A stretch of DNA of 44,604 nucleotides, from positions 1 through 44,604 of the forward strand of contig JBHEKY010000019.1 of NCBI GenBank assembly GCA_041859095.1, given 5' to 3'. The translations under genes were made by a program, and so were the position numbers. This stretch comes from UBA1422 sp041859095 (GTDB lineage Bacteria > Bacillota > Clostridia > Peptostreptococcales > Anaerovoracaceae). This document shows positions 1 through 8,080 of the stretch, in pieces. Within the stretch, counting starts at the first letter, position 1; each line of letters begins with the position of its first letter. The notes beneath the pieces were generated by a model. The model searched no databases. It was given only the letters and a program-made list of their open reading frames with translations, and had not been told where the DNA came from.

Positions 1-110
1 TGAACCGCAACGGAAGAGCGGGTAATCCCAAGAATCTCGGCTAATTCGTTTTGGGATATTGCCGGGTTCCTGCTGATGAGCATTAGCAGCTCTGCTTCTC
101 TATTCGTCAT
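1..110 (-). CDS. N-terminal HTH of a partial gene, probably a PfkB-type sugar/nucleoside kinase or regulator
   Basis: Only the first 36 codons are in the window; the gene runs off the left edge. The start is the ATG whose complement is 108-110, with an AGGAGATGAA ribosome site immediately upstream (complement of 111-120). The peptide begins MTNREAELLMLISRNPAISQ and continues with NELAEILGITRSSVAV, a winged helix-turn-helix of the Lrp/MarR-like type. From family knowledge, this exact style of HTH sits at the N terminus of a group of PfkB-family carbohydrate/pseudouridine kinases and of some stand-alone regulators. The catalytic part is not visible, so the kinase assignment is an inference. A perfect 7-bp inverted repeat at 139-156 lies just upstream and could be its operator. 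Confidence 0.6.
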   Translation of the reverse strand, partial: MTNREAELLMLISRNPAISQNELAEILGITRSSVAV

Positions 111-138
111 TTCATCTCCTAAACAATAGTTTAAACGG

Positions 139-156
139 TAAATAAATGCTTATTTA
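139..156. promoter_or_regulatory. 18-bp inverted repeat, possible operator of the HTH gene
   Basis: TAAATAAATGCTTATTTA: two perfect 7-nt arms around ATGC, placed about 30 bp upstream of the minus-strand start at 110. Its position suits autoregulation by the HTH protein, but this is inference from symmetry and location only. Confidence 0.35.
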
Positions 157-257
157 TTTTACCATAATCCCTGTAAAGGCACAAGGGTGAGAGAAGTAGA
201 AAAACTTGTATATATGCAAATATATTTATATTTATGCAATAAGTTCGTAGTAACCCC

Positions 258-287
258 TTGCGTCAGATGGCAACCCTATGCTATAAT
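258..287 (+). promoter_or_regulatory. carAB promoter
   Basis: -35 TTGCGT at 258-263 and a perfect -10 TATAAT at 282-287, spacer 18, with a TG one base upstream of the -10 (extended -10). The predicted transcript starts near 294, leaving only about 20 nt before the carA ATG at 314. There is therefore no room for a PyrR-type attenuator or an aptamer downstream of this promoter. Confidence 0.7.
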
Positions 288-313
288 TGGGCAATTTAGC
301 AAGGAGGTCATGA

Positions 314-1390
314 ATGCAAAAAGGATATTTATTGTTGGAAGACGAGACCAAATTCGAGGGTACCATCTTTGGTACAGAAGGCGCTCCCGTTGGGGAAGTG
401 GTGTTTAATACCGGCATGACCGGTTATCAAGAGACCCTGACGGATCCGTCCTATTACGGACAAATTGTGGTGATGACCTATCCACTCATTGGAAACTACG
501 GTTTCAATGAACATGATGGGCAGTCTACCTCCCCCATGGTTAAGGGGTTTATCATCCGGGAAGGATGCGATAGTTTTTCAAACTGGCGTGGAAACGAAAG
601 TTTGGAGGACTATTTTTTTAGGCAGGGGTTGACTGGATTAATGGATGTGGATACAAGGGCTTTGACTCGGCACCTTAGAAAACACGGAACCTTGAAAGGA
701 AAAATCATGGTGGACACGCCGTGTGCCGATGCCCTGGAAGAAATTAAGAAGTTTTCAAATCGGGACGCAGTTCTACAAGTGACAGCGCTTTCGCCATATA
801 GAATTAATCCCCACCTGTATAACGTGGCAGTACTGGATTTTGGGATCAAGAAACATATTCTGGAATCTATGACAGAAAGAAATATGGTACTCCACGTATT
901 CCCGGCGACTGCTTCCTCAGAAGAAATTATGGAAATCAACCCAGACGGATTGTTCCTTTCCAATGGTCCGGGTGATCCGGATGATTTGGGTGACATTGTA
1001 GCACAAGTCAGAATGATGTTGGGAAAAGTTCCTATCTTCGGCATATGTTTGGGACACCAAATCCTAGCCCATGCATTAGGAGGCAAGACTAGAAAAATGA
1101 AGTTCGGGCATCGGGGGTCCAACCATCCGGTGAAAGATTTAGAAAACAACAGGGTACGGATTACATCCCAAAACCATGGTTACGAAGTGATGGAGGACAG
1201 CCTGGACAAAGAAAAAATCCTGGTGACCCATATCAACGTCAATGACGGCACGGTCGAAGGAATCCGTCACACGCAGCTTCCTATATTTTCGGTACAGTAC
1301 CATCCCGAAGCATCGCCGGGACCGGGGGATTCCGCATACCTGTTTGACCGTTTCTATACCATGATGAAAGATTTCAAGGAGAAAAAATGA
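314..1390 (+). CDS. carA: Carbamoyl-phosphate synthase small (glutaminase) subunit
   Basis: 358 residues, the usual length for CarA. This subunit hydrolyses glutamine and channels ammonia to CarB to make carbamoyl phosphate for pyrimidines and arginine. The N-terminal CarA domain begins MQKGYLLLEDETKFEGTIFG. The C-terminal class I glutamine amidotransferase shows the nucleophile Cys in FGICLGHQ (about residue 245) and the His/Glu pair in YHPEASPGP near the end. The ATG at 314 has AAGGAGG at 301-307, spacing 6; an overlapping ATG at 310 is out of frame. The last bases ATGA overlap the carB start, indicating translational coupling. Family and start are secure. No pyrR or other pyrimidine gene is adjacent. 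Confidence 0.97.
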   Translation: MQKGYLLLEDETKFEGTIFGTEGAPVGEVVFNTGMTGYQETLTDPSYYGQIVVMTYPLIGNYGFNEHDGQSTSPMVKGFIIREGCDSFSNWRGNESLEDYFFRQGLTGLMDVDTRALTRHLRKHGTLKGKIMVDTPCADALEEIKKFSNRDAVLQVTALSPYRINPHLYNVAVLDFGIKKHILESMTERNMVLHVFPATASSEEIMEINPDGLFLSNGPGDPDDLGDIVAQVRMMLGKVPIFGICLGHQILAHALGGKTRKMKFGHRGSNHPVKDLENNRVRITSQNHGYEVMEDSLDKEKILVTHINVNDGTVEGIRHTQLPIFSVQYHPEASPGPGDSAYLFDRFYTMMKDFKEKK

Positions 1391-4300
1391 AAAATCAACG
1401 ATACAAAAAAGTAATGGTGATAGGATCTGGACCCATTGTCATCGGACAAGCCGCAGAGTTTGACTACTCCGGTACCCAGGCTTGTAGGGTGCTGCGGGAA
1501 GAAGGGATTCATAGCATACTGGTCAACCCCAACCCAGCGACTATTATGACGGACACCAGCATGGCAGATGCCGTATATATCGAACCACTGACGCTACCTT
1601 TTCTTGAGAAAATCATCGCAAAGGAAAGACCTCAGGGGCTAATTGCCGGAATGGGTGGACAGACCGCACTAAACCTTGCGCTAGAACTTGCAGATGCAGG
1701 GATACTCCAACAATATGGAGTAGAGCTTATGGGGACTAGTCCTGAAGCAATTCGAACCGCCGAGGATCGGGAACTTTTCAAAGAACTGATGAAGAAAATC
1801 GATGAGCCTGTGATCGACAGTAAAGTGGTCTCTACCATTAAAGATGCGGTGAAATGGGCAGAGGCAAACGGTTATCCGGTTGTAGTTCGACCTGCTTTTA
1901 CCTTGGGAGGCACGGGTGGTGGAATTGCAACCAATAAAAGTGAACTTGAGACCATTGCGGGAAAAGGCATTGGATTTAGCATGGTAGATCAAATCCTCGT
2001 GGAGAAATACATTAAAGGTTGGAAGGAAATAGAGTACGAGATGATCCGTGATGGCGCCTGCAATGTGATTGCTGTATGCAATATGGAGAATTTGGATCCG
2101 GTTGGCATACACACCGGTGACAGCATCGTGGTTGCTCCTTCACAAACCCTCAGCGACAAGGAATATCAAATGCTTCGGAACGCTTCCATCCATATTGTCA
2201 ATAGCCTGAATATTGTTGGTGGGTGTAATGTCCAGTATGCTTTAAACCCGTCCAGCTTTGAATATAAAATCATTGAGGTTAATCCTCGTGTCAGCCGATC
2301 TTCTGCACTGGCTTCGAAAGCCACCGGTTATCCCATCGCCAAAGTGGCAACCAAAATTGCCCTGGGATACCATTTGGATGAAATCAGAAACGACGTCACC
2401 GGAAAAACCATGTCAAGTTATGAGCCGGCGTTGGATTATTGCGCAGTCAAAATTCCCAAGTGGCCCTTTGACAAGCTTCAATCCAACACTAGGCAGTTGG
2501 GTACCATGATGATGGCAACCGGTGAGGTCATGGCCATCGGCAACCGATTTGAAAGCGCTTTGTTGAAAGGACTTCGCTCTTTGGAAAATGGTATTGACGG
2601 CTTTTCGCTTCCAAAAGCAACCGTCATGGAAATTGCTATGTTGGAAGAGAAAGTCAAAGAAGGGTGCGATGAGAGAATTTTCTACCTAGCCGAACTGCTA
2701 AGACGAGGCGGGAACATACAACGTTGTGCTGACCTTTCCATGATAGATCCATGGTTTGTCCATAAAATACAGAATATAATCATGTGGGAGAAAGATCTGG
2801 CTGGGCGAACATTGGATCAGATGTCTGCAGATGAACTACGATTTTTGAAACAACGTGGTTTTTCGGATCTGACCTTAGCTAAACATATGAGCGAAACGGA
2901 ATCGAAAGTTCGAAGCAGGCGTAAGAACCTAGGCGTCCTACCCGTTTACAAAATGGTAGATACCTGCGCAGGAGAATTTGATGCGGTGAGCAATTACTTC
3001 TACTCCACGTACGATAAGGAGGATGAAGCCACACCATCTGAAAGAGAGAAGGTGATCGTCATCGGATCCGGTCCCATCCGAATTGGGCAAGGGGTCGAAT
3101 TCGATTATTGCTCCGTCCATGGAGTCTTGGCTCTTCGGGAAATGGGTTATGAAGCGATTCTCATCAACAACAATCCGGAAACGGTTTCCACGGACTTTGA
3201 TATCTCCGACCGTCTGTATTTTGAACCCATCACCGATGAAGAGGTGATGAATATCATTGAAAAAGAGAACCCCCTTGGTGTGATTCTTCAATTCGGGGGG
3301 CAAACAGCCATAAAACTGGCGGACATATTACAGAAGAACGGTATCCGAATCTTAGGGACGAGTCTTGAAGGCATCGATGCCGCCGAAAATCGAGAAACCT
3401 TCGATGCCATTTTGGCAAAATGTGGTATCAGACGGCCGGAAGGCACAACAGTGTTGGAAGTGGAAGAGGGAATCCTGGCGGCTGAAACGTTAGGCTATCC
3501 GGTATTGGTTCGTCCTAGTTATGTGATTGGTGGTCTGGGTATGGAAATCGCATGGAACCGTGGCGAACTTGAGAACTGGCTCCGTGTGGCCCTAACCAAA
3601 AATCCAGAAAAGCCAGTGCTAATTGACAAGTATCTGAATGGGACAGAGTTTGAGGTGGACGGAATCTGTGACGGGACTCAAGTATTAATACCGGGGATTA
3701 TGGAGCATCTGGAGCGCGCCGGCGTCCATTCCGGAGATAGTATTTCTGTTTATCCGCCATTATCTCTCACCCAAAGACAGAAAGAAAAAATCCAACTGAT
3801 TACGGAACAACTGGCCACGGCGTTGGACGTCATTGGCTTAATCAATATCCAGTTTGTACTTTCAGAGGGCAAAATATTTGTCATCGAAGTCAATCCCAGG
3901 GCATCTCGAACGGTGCCATATATCAGCAAGGTGACGGGCATTCCCATGATTGAGGCAGCCACCAAGGTTTTGCTAGGACAACCCTTATTATCCTTGGGAT
4001 ATGGTACCGGTATCTTTCCTGAACGAAATATTTATGCCATAAAAGTACCGGTATTCTCCATGGATAAAATCCCAGGGGCTGAAGTGGCGATGAGCCCTGA
4101 AATGAAATCCACCGGGGAAGTCCTGGGGATTGAATATGGCTTGTCCCGAGCCATGCTTAAAGCGTTTCTGGCCGCTGGGATGTCACTGCCAAAGGGTGGT
4201 AGGATTCTTGCCAGCATCGCAGATCAGGAAAAAGCCGAATTCGTTAAACTCGCAATTGAAATGCAAGAGTTGGGATACGAGTTCTGCGCAACCGGGGGGA

Positions 4301-4596
4301 CCAGGGAGGTGCTTCATCAGGTAGGCGTCAACGCCTTGCCCGTCGGGAAGATTCGGGAAGGAGAAGACAACATCTTGGACAGCATCCAAAACAAACAGGT
4401 TTCCATGGTCGTTAACATCCCAAACAAAGGCAAGGATAGCAAGACGGATGGATTTCGGATTCGTCGAGCCGCAGTGGAAAACAGGGTCCCTTGTTATACC
4501 TCACTAGACACGTTGTGGGCACTTTGCCATGCCACCAATTCCGCCATCTCACCGGATGAATTGACTATCTTTGACATACACGAGCTGAGCCTATAA
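1387..4596 (+). CDS. carB: Carbamoyl-phosphate synthase large subunit
   Basis: 1069 residues, full length. The protein has two homologous halves, each with a biotin-carboxylase-like ATP-grasp fold. The first starts with KVMVIGSGPIVIGQAAEFDYSG and the second, near residue 553, with KVIVIGSGPIRIGQGVEFDY. The halves carry out bicarbonate phosphorylation and carbamate phosphorylation. The C-terminal part, from about residue 935, is the MGS-like allosteric domain (GYEFCATGGTREVL). The start overlaps the carA stop by 4 nt. A weak hairpin about 35 bp past the stop may end the transcript. Nothing looks truncated. Confidence 0.98.
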   Translation: MKNQRYKKVMVIGSGPIVIGQAAEFDYSGTQACRVLREEGIHSILVNPNPATIMTDTSMADAVYIEPLTLPFLEKIIAKERPQGLIAGMGGQTALNLALELADAGILQQYGVELMGTSPEAIRTAEDRELFKELMKKIDEPVIDSKVVSTIKDAVKWAEANGYPVVVRPAFTLGGTGGGIATNKSELETIAGKGIGFSMVDQILVEKYIKGWKEIEYEMIRDGACNVIAVCNMENLDPVGIHTGDSIVVAPSQTLSDKEYQMLRNASIHIVNSLNIVGGCNVQYALNPSSFEYKIIEVNPRVSRSSALASKATGYPIAKVATKIALGYHLDEIRNDVTGKTMSSYEPALDYCAVKIPKWPFDKLQSNTRQLGTMMMATGEVMAIGNRFESALLKGLRSLENGIDGFSLPKATVMEIAMLEEKVKEGCDERIFYLAELLRRGGNIQRCADLSMIDPWFVHKIQNIIMWEKDLAGRTLDQMSADELRFLKQRGFSDLTLAKHMSETESKVRSRRKNLGVLPVYKMVDTCAGEFDAVSNYFYSTYDKEDEATPSEREKVIVIGSGPIRIGQGVEFDYCSVHGVLALREMGYEAILINNNPETVSTDFDISDRLYFEPITDEEVMNIIEKENPLGVILQFGGQTAIKLADILQKNGIRILGTSLEGIDAAENRETFDAILAKCGIRRPEGTTVLEVEEGILAAETLGYPVLVRPSYVIGGLGMEIAWNRGELENWLRVALTKNPEKPVLIDKYLNGTEFEVDGICDGTQVLIPGIMEHLERAGVHSGDSISVYPPLSLTQRQKEKIQLITEQLATALDVIGLINIQFVLSEGKIFVIEVNPRASRTVPYISKVTGIPMIEAATKVLLGQPLLSLGYGTGIFPERNIYAIKVPVFSMDKIPGAEVAMSPEMKSTGEVLGIEYGLSRAMLKAFLAAGMSLPKGGRILASIADQEKAEFVKLAIEMQELGYEFCATGGTREVLHQVGVNALPVGKIREGEDNILDSIQNKQVSMVVNIPNKGKDSKTDGFRIRRAAVENRVPCYTSLDTLWALCHATNSAISPDELTIFDIHELSL

Positions 4597-4628
4597 TAGA
4601 AAGTAGATGATTTTGTGTGCGCAAAAAG

Positions 4629-4660
4629 CAATAGGCTCCAGTAGTCTATGCCGCGTTTTT
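4629..4660 (+). terminator. Weak intrinsic terminator after carAB
   Basis: ATAGGCT (4631-4637) pairs with AGTCTAT (4643-4649) around a 5-nt loop, extendable by GC across a bulged A. A five-T run follows at 4656-4660, separated from the stem by GCCGCG. The shape is terminator-like but the T run is offset, so this is tentative. Confidence 0.4.
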
Positions 4661-4742
4661 CGGACATATATTTCTCTTTTTTGCATAGTTTAGGCAATTT
4701 GGGGTAAAAATATTTCAAATTAAATGTTTGGAGGTAAATATA

Positions 4743-5366
4743 GTGAAATATAATAAAACGCTGGGACAGGAACCAAACGAAAACAATACAAAAGTTGATG
4801 GATTTATTAAAAACTCAAAAAAATGGCAGGATGAATTCACAAAACTACGAAAAATTATTCTTGAGACACCTCTTTCAGAGGATTTCAAATGGAAGGTCCC
4901 CTGCTACACCTATGAAGGTAGTAATGTGGTGATGATTCATGGGTTTAAGGAGTATTGTGCCATACTGTTTGTAAAGGGTTCCTTGCTGAAAGATCCCAAT
5001 AGTATTTTGATACAACAAACAGAAAATGTGCAGGCTGCACGTCAGGTGAGATTCACAAATATCAACGAAATTGAGTCATTGGCACCTATCTTGAGAGAAT
5101 ACATTTTACAAGCCATTGAAATCGAAAAATCCGGGGCAGCAGTTGATTTTAAGAAGAATACTGATTTCGTCATTCCGGAAGAATTACAAGCAAAATTTCT
5201 GGAAGTGCCGTTACTGAAGCCAGCATTTTCCGCGTTGACACCAGGTCGCCAAAGAGGTTATATTCTTCATTTTTCCCAACCCAAACAATCAAAAACTAGA
5301 GTCGCTCGAATCGAAAATAGTTTGCAAAAAATCCTGGAGGGTAAGGGGTTAAATGATCAAAAGTAG
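4743..5366 (+). CDS. DUF1801/YdeI-family protein
   Basis: 207 residues from a GTG start at 4743, preceded by TTGGAGGTAA at 4729-4738 (spacing 8). The in-frame TTG at 4728 lies inside this ribosome site and is a poorer choice. The N-terminal half matches the DUF1801/YdhG-like fold: LRKIILETPLSEDFKWKVPC followed by YTYEGSNVVMIHGFKEYCAI. The C-terminal third ends in an Arg/Lys-rich stretch (LTPGRQRGYILHFSQPKQSK) typical of the YdeI/OmpD-associated group. Family members are small cytosolic proteins without an established activity; B. subtilis YdeI has been linked to antimicrobial-peptide resistance. No catalytic claim can be made. A small acidic protein follows 35 bp downstream on the same strand. 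Confidence 0.8.
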   Translation: MKYNKTLGQEPNENNTKVDGFIKNSKKWQDEFTKLRKIILETPLSEDFKWKVPCYTYEGSNVVMIHGFKEYCAILFVKGSLLKDPNSILIQQTENVQAARQVRFTNINEIESLAPILREYILQAIEIEKSGAAVDFKKNTDFVIPEELQAKFLEVPLLKPAFSALTPGRQRGYILHFSQPKQSKTRVARIENSLQKILEGKGLNDQK

Positions 5367-5401
5367 AAGCATATCATACAATACGAAGTAGGAGGTGTGA
5401 C

Positions 5402-5584
5402 ATGTCAGATTTATATGATGAATTAGTAGATTTTGAAATTCTGGGTGGGTTTGAGTATTCGGAAGCGGAAAAAGAAAAATTGGTGGACCAAGCCTATGAG
5501 CTAGGGTTGGATTTAAACGATTTTGAGACGTGGGAAGAAATACAACGGGCCGTCGATGGCTTACGGGATGTGTTTGCGAAATAG
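5402..5584 (+). CDS. Small acidic protein, 60 residues
   Basis: The sequence is MSDLYDELVDFEILGGFEYS followed by a strongly acidic helical stretch (EAEKEKLVDQAYELGLDLND, then FETWEEIQRAVDGLRDVFAK). The start has a strong AGGAGGTGTGAC ribosome site just upstream, which together with regular codon use argues that it is real. It has no signal peptide, membrane segment or metal motif and is predicted to be a soluble helical protein. It lies 35 bp after the YdeI-like gene and is convergent with the ferredoxin gene at 5623. I do not recognise the family. Confidence 0.7.
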   Translation: MSDLYDELVDFEILGGFEYSEAEKEKLVDQAYELGLDLNDFETWEEIQRAVDGLRDVFAK

Positions 5585-5622
5585 CCCATATTCTTATAGT
5601 TCAGGAATTATGATTGATTTTC

Positions 5623-5844
5623 TTACTTCATCGCAAACGCAGCATGAGGGCACACTTTTATACACTGACCACAACCAATGCATTTCTCCGCTTGATAGTC
5701 AATGTCAATTTTCAAGAAACCTTGCTTGATTCTGGTAACTGCACCAGTAGGGCAGACTTTAGTCACCGGGCAAAACGGTGACTTATCGCATTTCGCCACT
5801 TTGAAAACAGCTTTTCCAGAGTTCTTGTAATTGTTGTTCTTCAT
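5623..5844 (-). CDS. Ferredoxin-like protein with eight-Cys [4Fe-4S] motifs
   Basis: 73 residues from the ATG at 5844, with GGAG 5 nt upstream; an in-frame ATG at 5859 lies before the ribosome site and is less likely. Two cysteine clusters are visible: KCDKSPFCPVTKVCPTGAV, where the first spacing is widened compared with a plain ferredoxin, and EKCIGCGQCIKVCPHAA, a canonical CxxCxxCxxxCP. The protein probably binds one or two [4Fe-4S] clusters and carries electrons in the cytosol. Ferredoxins of this type are often found beside DUF134 and NifX/NifB-like proteins, as here, suggesting a shared iron-sulfur role. It may share a transcript with the DUF134 gene, although a terminator lies between them. 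Confidence 0.85.
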   Translation of the reverse strand: MKNNNYKNSGKAVFKVAKCDKSPFCPVTKVCPTGAVTRIKQGFLKIDIDYQAEKCIGCGQCIKVCPHAAFAMK

Positions 5845-5984
5845 AATTTCTCCAATCATTATTTCTCAATAGTTGATTTCGTTATTTGCGATTTTATCAG
5901 ATAACAACCAAATGATTAGTGAGCAACTCACATACATTCAGCGAGCGTCTCGGAATCCCGCAACACTAGTGACAGGTAGCATGC

Positions 5985-6019
5985 AAAAAACCCCGGCTGA
6001 GTCTTCACTCATACCGGGG
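5985..6019 (-). terminator. Intrinsic terminator behind the DUF134 gene
   Basis: On the minus strand CCCCGG and CCGGGG (5991-6019) enclose a second stem TGAGT-GAAG-ACTCA, followed by six T (5985-5990). This is a strong rho-independent terminator placed between the DUF134 gene and the ferredoxin gene. Confidence 0.85.
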
Positions 6020-6032
6020 ATTATTGTTGATA

Positions 6033-6377
6033 CTATTCCTCTGAACGTTTGCATCCATCTCTGCAACAAGGTTTTGGGTTCTCTCCGCACAATTGATAGT
6101 CGCCTCCTTCAATATGAAGGGTTTTGCCATGTACAAGAGCTTCAGCAAGTTTGTTTCTGGCATCATTATATATCATTTGAACCGTTGTACGTGCGACGTT
6201 CATTTGAACAGCACAGGCTTCTTGATTTAGTCCCTCCAAATCAATGAGACGGATGGTCTCATATTCGTCAATTGTCATAGTGACATAAGGATGCTTGTTG
6301 GGATCCATGTTGAGTGGCCCAAAGCGGTTACACTCTGGCATGCAGCATACATGTCGGCATTTTCTTGGACGTGGCAT
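6033..6377 (-). CDS. DUF134-family DNA-binding protein
   Basis: 114 residues. The N terminus MPRPRKCRHVCCMPECNRFG with several cysteines is diagnostic of DUF134. The central part YETIRLIDLEGLNQEACAVQ, then MNVARTTVQMIYNDARNKLA, is a sigma-70 region-4-like helix-turn-helix, and a C-terminal Cys cluster (CGENPKPCCRDGC) follows. The Cys pairs suggest a metal or Fe-S-responsive regulator (inference). Start: AAGGAGGTCC just upstream of the ATG at 6377. It is transcribed divergently from the NifX-like gene across two copies of a TTGACATATGTCAA palindrome, the obvious candidate for its own binding site. Its regulatory role in this family is not established. Confidence 0.85.
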   Translation of the reverse strand: MPRPRKCRHVCCMPECNRFGPLNMDPNKHPYVTMTIDEYETIRLIDLEGLNQEACAVQMNVARTTVQMIYNDARNKLAEALVHGKTLHIEGGDYQLCGENPKPCCRDGCKRSEE

Positions 6378-6401
6378 CGTGGACCTCCTTGCAAATAATT
6401 A

Positions 6402-6453
6402 TTGACATATGTCAACTATGTATTATAATAAAGCCATATACGACATATGTCAA
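6402..6453. promoter_or_regulatory. Face-to-face promoters with twin palindromic operators
   Basis: Rightward promoter: -35 TTGACA at 6402-6407, spacer 16, -10 TATAAT at 6424-6429. Leftward promoter: -35 TTGACA (complement of 6448-6453), spacer 17, -10 TATTAT (complement of 6425-6430). The -10 boxes overlap on opposite strands. Each -35 box lies in a palindrome: TTGACATATGTCAA at 6402-6415 (perfect 14-mer), and the core GACATATGTC at 6442-6451 with 13 of 14 matches. A protein bound at both sites would block both -35 boxes, so DUF134 and the NifX-like gene should be co-regulated. Confidence 0.8.
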
Positions 6454-6500
6454 TAATACAAGCTATATACACATTATACTACATACTTTAGGAGGAACAA

Positions 6501-6863
6501 ATGAAAATTGCATTACCATCCAGACAAAACATGATTGATGACCACTTTGGTCATTGCGAATACTTTACTGTCTTCACCATTGACGATGCCGGTAAAGGAA
6601 TTCTGAATCAAGAAGTGATTGCATCTCCCGCTGGTTGCGGCTGTAAATCCAATATCGCCCAAGTGCTGGCAGAAATGGGGGTTTCAGTTATGCTTGCAGG
6701 AAATATGGGAGAGGGCGCTGTGCAGGTTCTTAATGCGTCAGGGATTGAAGTATTACGAGGCTGCACGGGGGATGTCAAAGAAGTCGCTCTGCTCTATATT
6801 GACAAAAAATTGGTTGACTCCGGAGATGCCTGCCATGCACATGGTCATGATTGCCAGCATTAG
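6501..6863 (+). CDS. NifX/NifB-like dinitrogenase cofactor-biosynthesis-family protein
   Basis: 120 residues. The fold starts with MKIALPSRQNMIDDHFGHCE, the characteristic beginning of the dinitrogenase iron-molybdenum cofactor biosynthesis family, which includes NifX, the NifB C terminus and small free-standing proteins. The middle has SPAGCGCKSNIAQVLAEMGV and the C terminus is Cys/His-rich (GDACHAHGHDCQH), which may bind metal. In anaerobes without nitrogenase such proteins are thought to carry Fe-S or metal-sulfur units; no nitrogenase gene is in view. SD AGGAGGAAC precedes the ATG. Transcribed divergently from DUF134, with a terminator at 6922-6949. Confidence 0.85.
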   Translation: MKIALPSRQNMIDDHFGHCEYFTVFTIDDAGKGILNQEVIASPAGCGCKSNIAQVLAEMGVSVMLAGNMGEGAVQVLNASGIEVLRGCTGDVKEVALLYIDKKLVDSGDACHAHGHDCQH

Positions 6864-6921
6864 AATATGGACAAAAAGCAAGACCATTTCTGAAGCGTAT
6901 CATCCACATAAGCTTTCAAAA

Positions 6922-6949
6922 AACGCCTTAAACTTGAGGCGTTTTTTTT
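6922..6949 (+). terminator. Intrinsic terminator after the NifX-like gene
   Basis: AACGCCT (6922-6928) pairs with AGGCGTT (6937-6943) around an 8-nt loop, followed by an uninterrupted T tract to 6949. The rest of the interval to 7104 contains a possible extended -10 (TGTTACAAT, 7027-7035) for the kinase gene without a good -35. Confidence 0.9.
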
Positions 6950-7104
6950 GCAGAGGGACACTGGATTGGAATTGCAGGAGTAAACACGAGACCTCTGCCT
7001 TTATAGTACCGCAGAAGCGAAATTAGTGTTACAATTAGGGTACGTTAAGGAATATACCCGGCAAACGAGACTATCAAATTGATTTCGAAGAAGGGATTTG
7101 TACC

Positions 7105-8013
7105 ATGAATTATATCATTGGAGTCGATGGGGGTGGAACCAAAACTGTTGCCACCGCATACAATATGAATGATGAGAAAATAGCCGGTAGTTTAGCCGGC
7201 CCGGGAAATCCGGCAGTAGACTTTGAGCTGGCTGAAACTAGTATTAAAATGGCGGTGTCTCAATGTCTTCATAGCGTTAAGGTGCAGGGGATTGCAGGGG
7301 AATGCCAAGGGATATACATGGGAATTGCCGGGATAGAAGTAGGAGCGAATAGAACCCTTCTAGAAACGCGGATTGGCAGGGAATTTCACTGTCGTGCTGT
7401 AGGTGTTCATGACTCTGAGTTGGTGCATGCCGCAGTCTTTGAAGGGAGAGATGGCATCATTACGATCTCAGGAACCGGGTCGGTGAGTTATGGCCGTTTC
7501 AAAGGGATGGTTGATAAAACCGGAGGATGGGGTCACGTTTTGGGAGATGAAGGGAGTGGCTACTGGATCGCACTGGAAGCATTGAAACAGATGACCATGT
7601 CCCATGATTTAGGGCTTGGTGTCAGTACGTTAAGCCAGCAGATTATAACGCATCTTGGAGTTACCACGATTGCTGGCATGAAAGATTTTATCCATACATC
7701 AGGCAAATATGAAATAGCAGCCATCGCAACCATTGTGGTTCAATTGGCACAGCGAGGGAATCCGTATGCACTGGATATTTTGGATCGGGCAGGAAGGGAG
7801 TTAGCCATCATGACCGAAAGACTCTATAGCAAACTCGCAATTTCCGAGCCTGTTGAAATTGGTTATAGTGGTGGCATTCTGCTTCATGTTATGCAGGTAA
7901 GGGAATCATTTCAAGCACATCTTGAATCAAAATTGGACTCAATCATGGTTCTCGACAAATCGGTTTGCCCAACCAAAGGAGCCTGCCACCTTCACAGAAT
8001 GTCGACTACTTGA
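7105..8013 (+). CDS. BadF/BadG-type ATPase, probable N-acetylglucosamine kinase
   Basis: 302 residues. The N terminus MNYIIGVDGGGTKTVATAYN is the phosphate-1 loop of the actin/hexokinase superfamily in its BadF/NagK form. GIITISGTGSVSYG is the phosphate-2 region and GGWGHVLGDEGSGYWI is a signature of this family. The usual role of soluble members this size is ATP-dependent phosphorylation of N-acetylglucosamine or a related amino sugar during cell-wall recycling. The 2-hydroxyglutaryl/benzoyl-CoA reductase activators of the same superfamily carry Fe-S Cys that are absent here. Start supported by AAGGGA upstream. The gene appears monocistronic, since a promoter for the next gene follows its stop. 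Confidence 0.85.
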   Translation: MNYIIGVDGGGTKTVATAYNMNDEKIAGSLAGPGNPAVDFELAETSIKMAVSQCLHSVKVQGIAGECQGIYMGIAGIEVGANRTLLETRIGREFHCRAVGVHDSELVHAAVFEGRDGIITISGTGSVSYGRFKGMVDKTGGWGHVLGDEGSGYWIALEALKQMTMSHDLGLGVSTLSQQIITHLGVTTIAGMKDFIHTSGKYEIAAIATIVVQLAQRGNPYALDILDRAGRELAIMTERLYSKLAISEPVEIGYSGGILLHVMQVRESFQAHLESKLDSIMVLDKSVCPTKGACHLHRMSTT

Positions 8014-8038
8014 AAACAAAAGTGAAATATCGTAAAAT
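8010..8038 (+). promoter_or_regulatory. Promoter of the PAS-GGDEF gene
   Basis: -35 TTGAAA at 8010-8015, spacer 17, -10 TAAAAT at 8033-8038. It overlaps the end of the kinase gene and gives a leader of about 35 nt. Confidence 0.6.
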
Positions 8039-8080
8039 CAATACAATTATTGTACGTGTTACTTGAAGATGAGGGAGAAC

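Noticed and set aside
258..313. PyrR-binding attenuator before carA
   Set aside because: The leader is about 20 nt and has no terminator or antiterminator.
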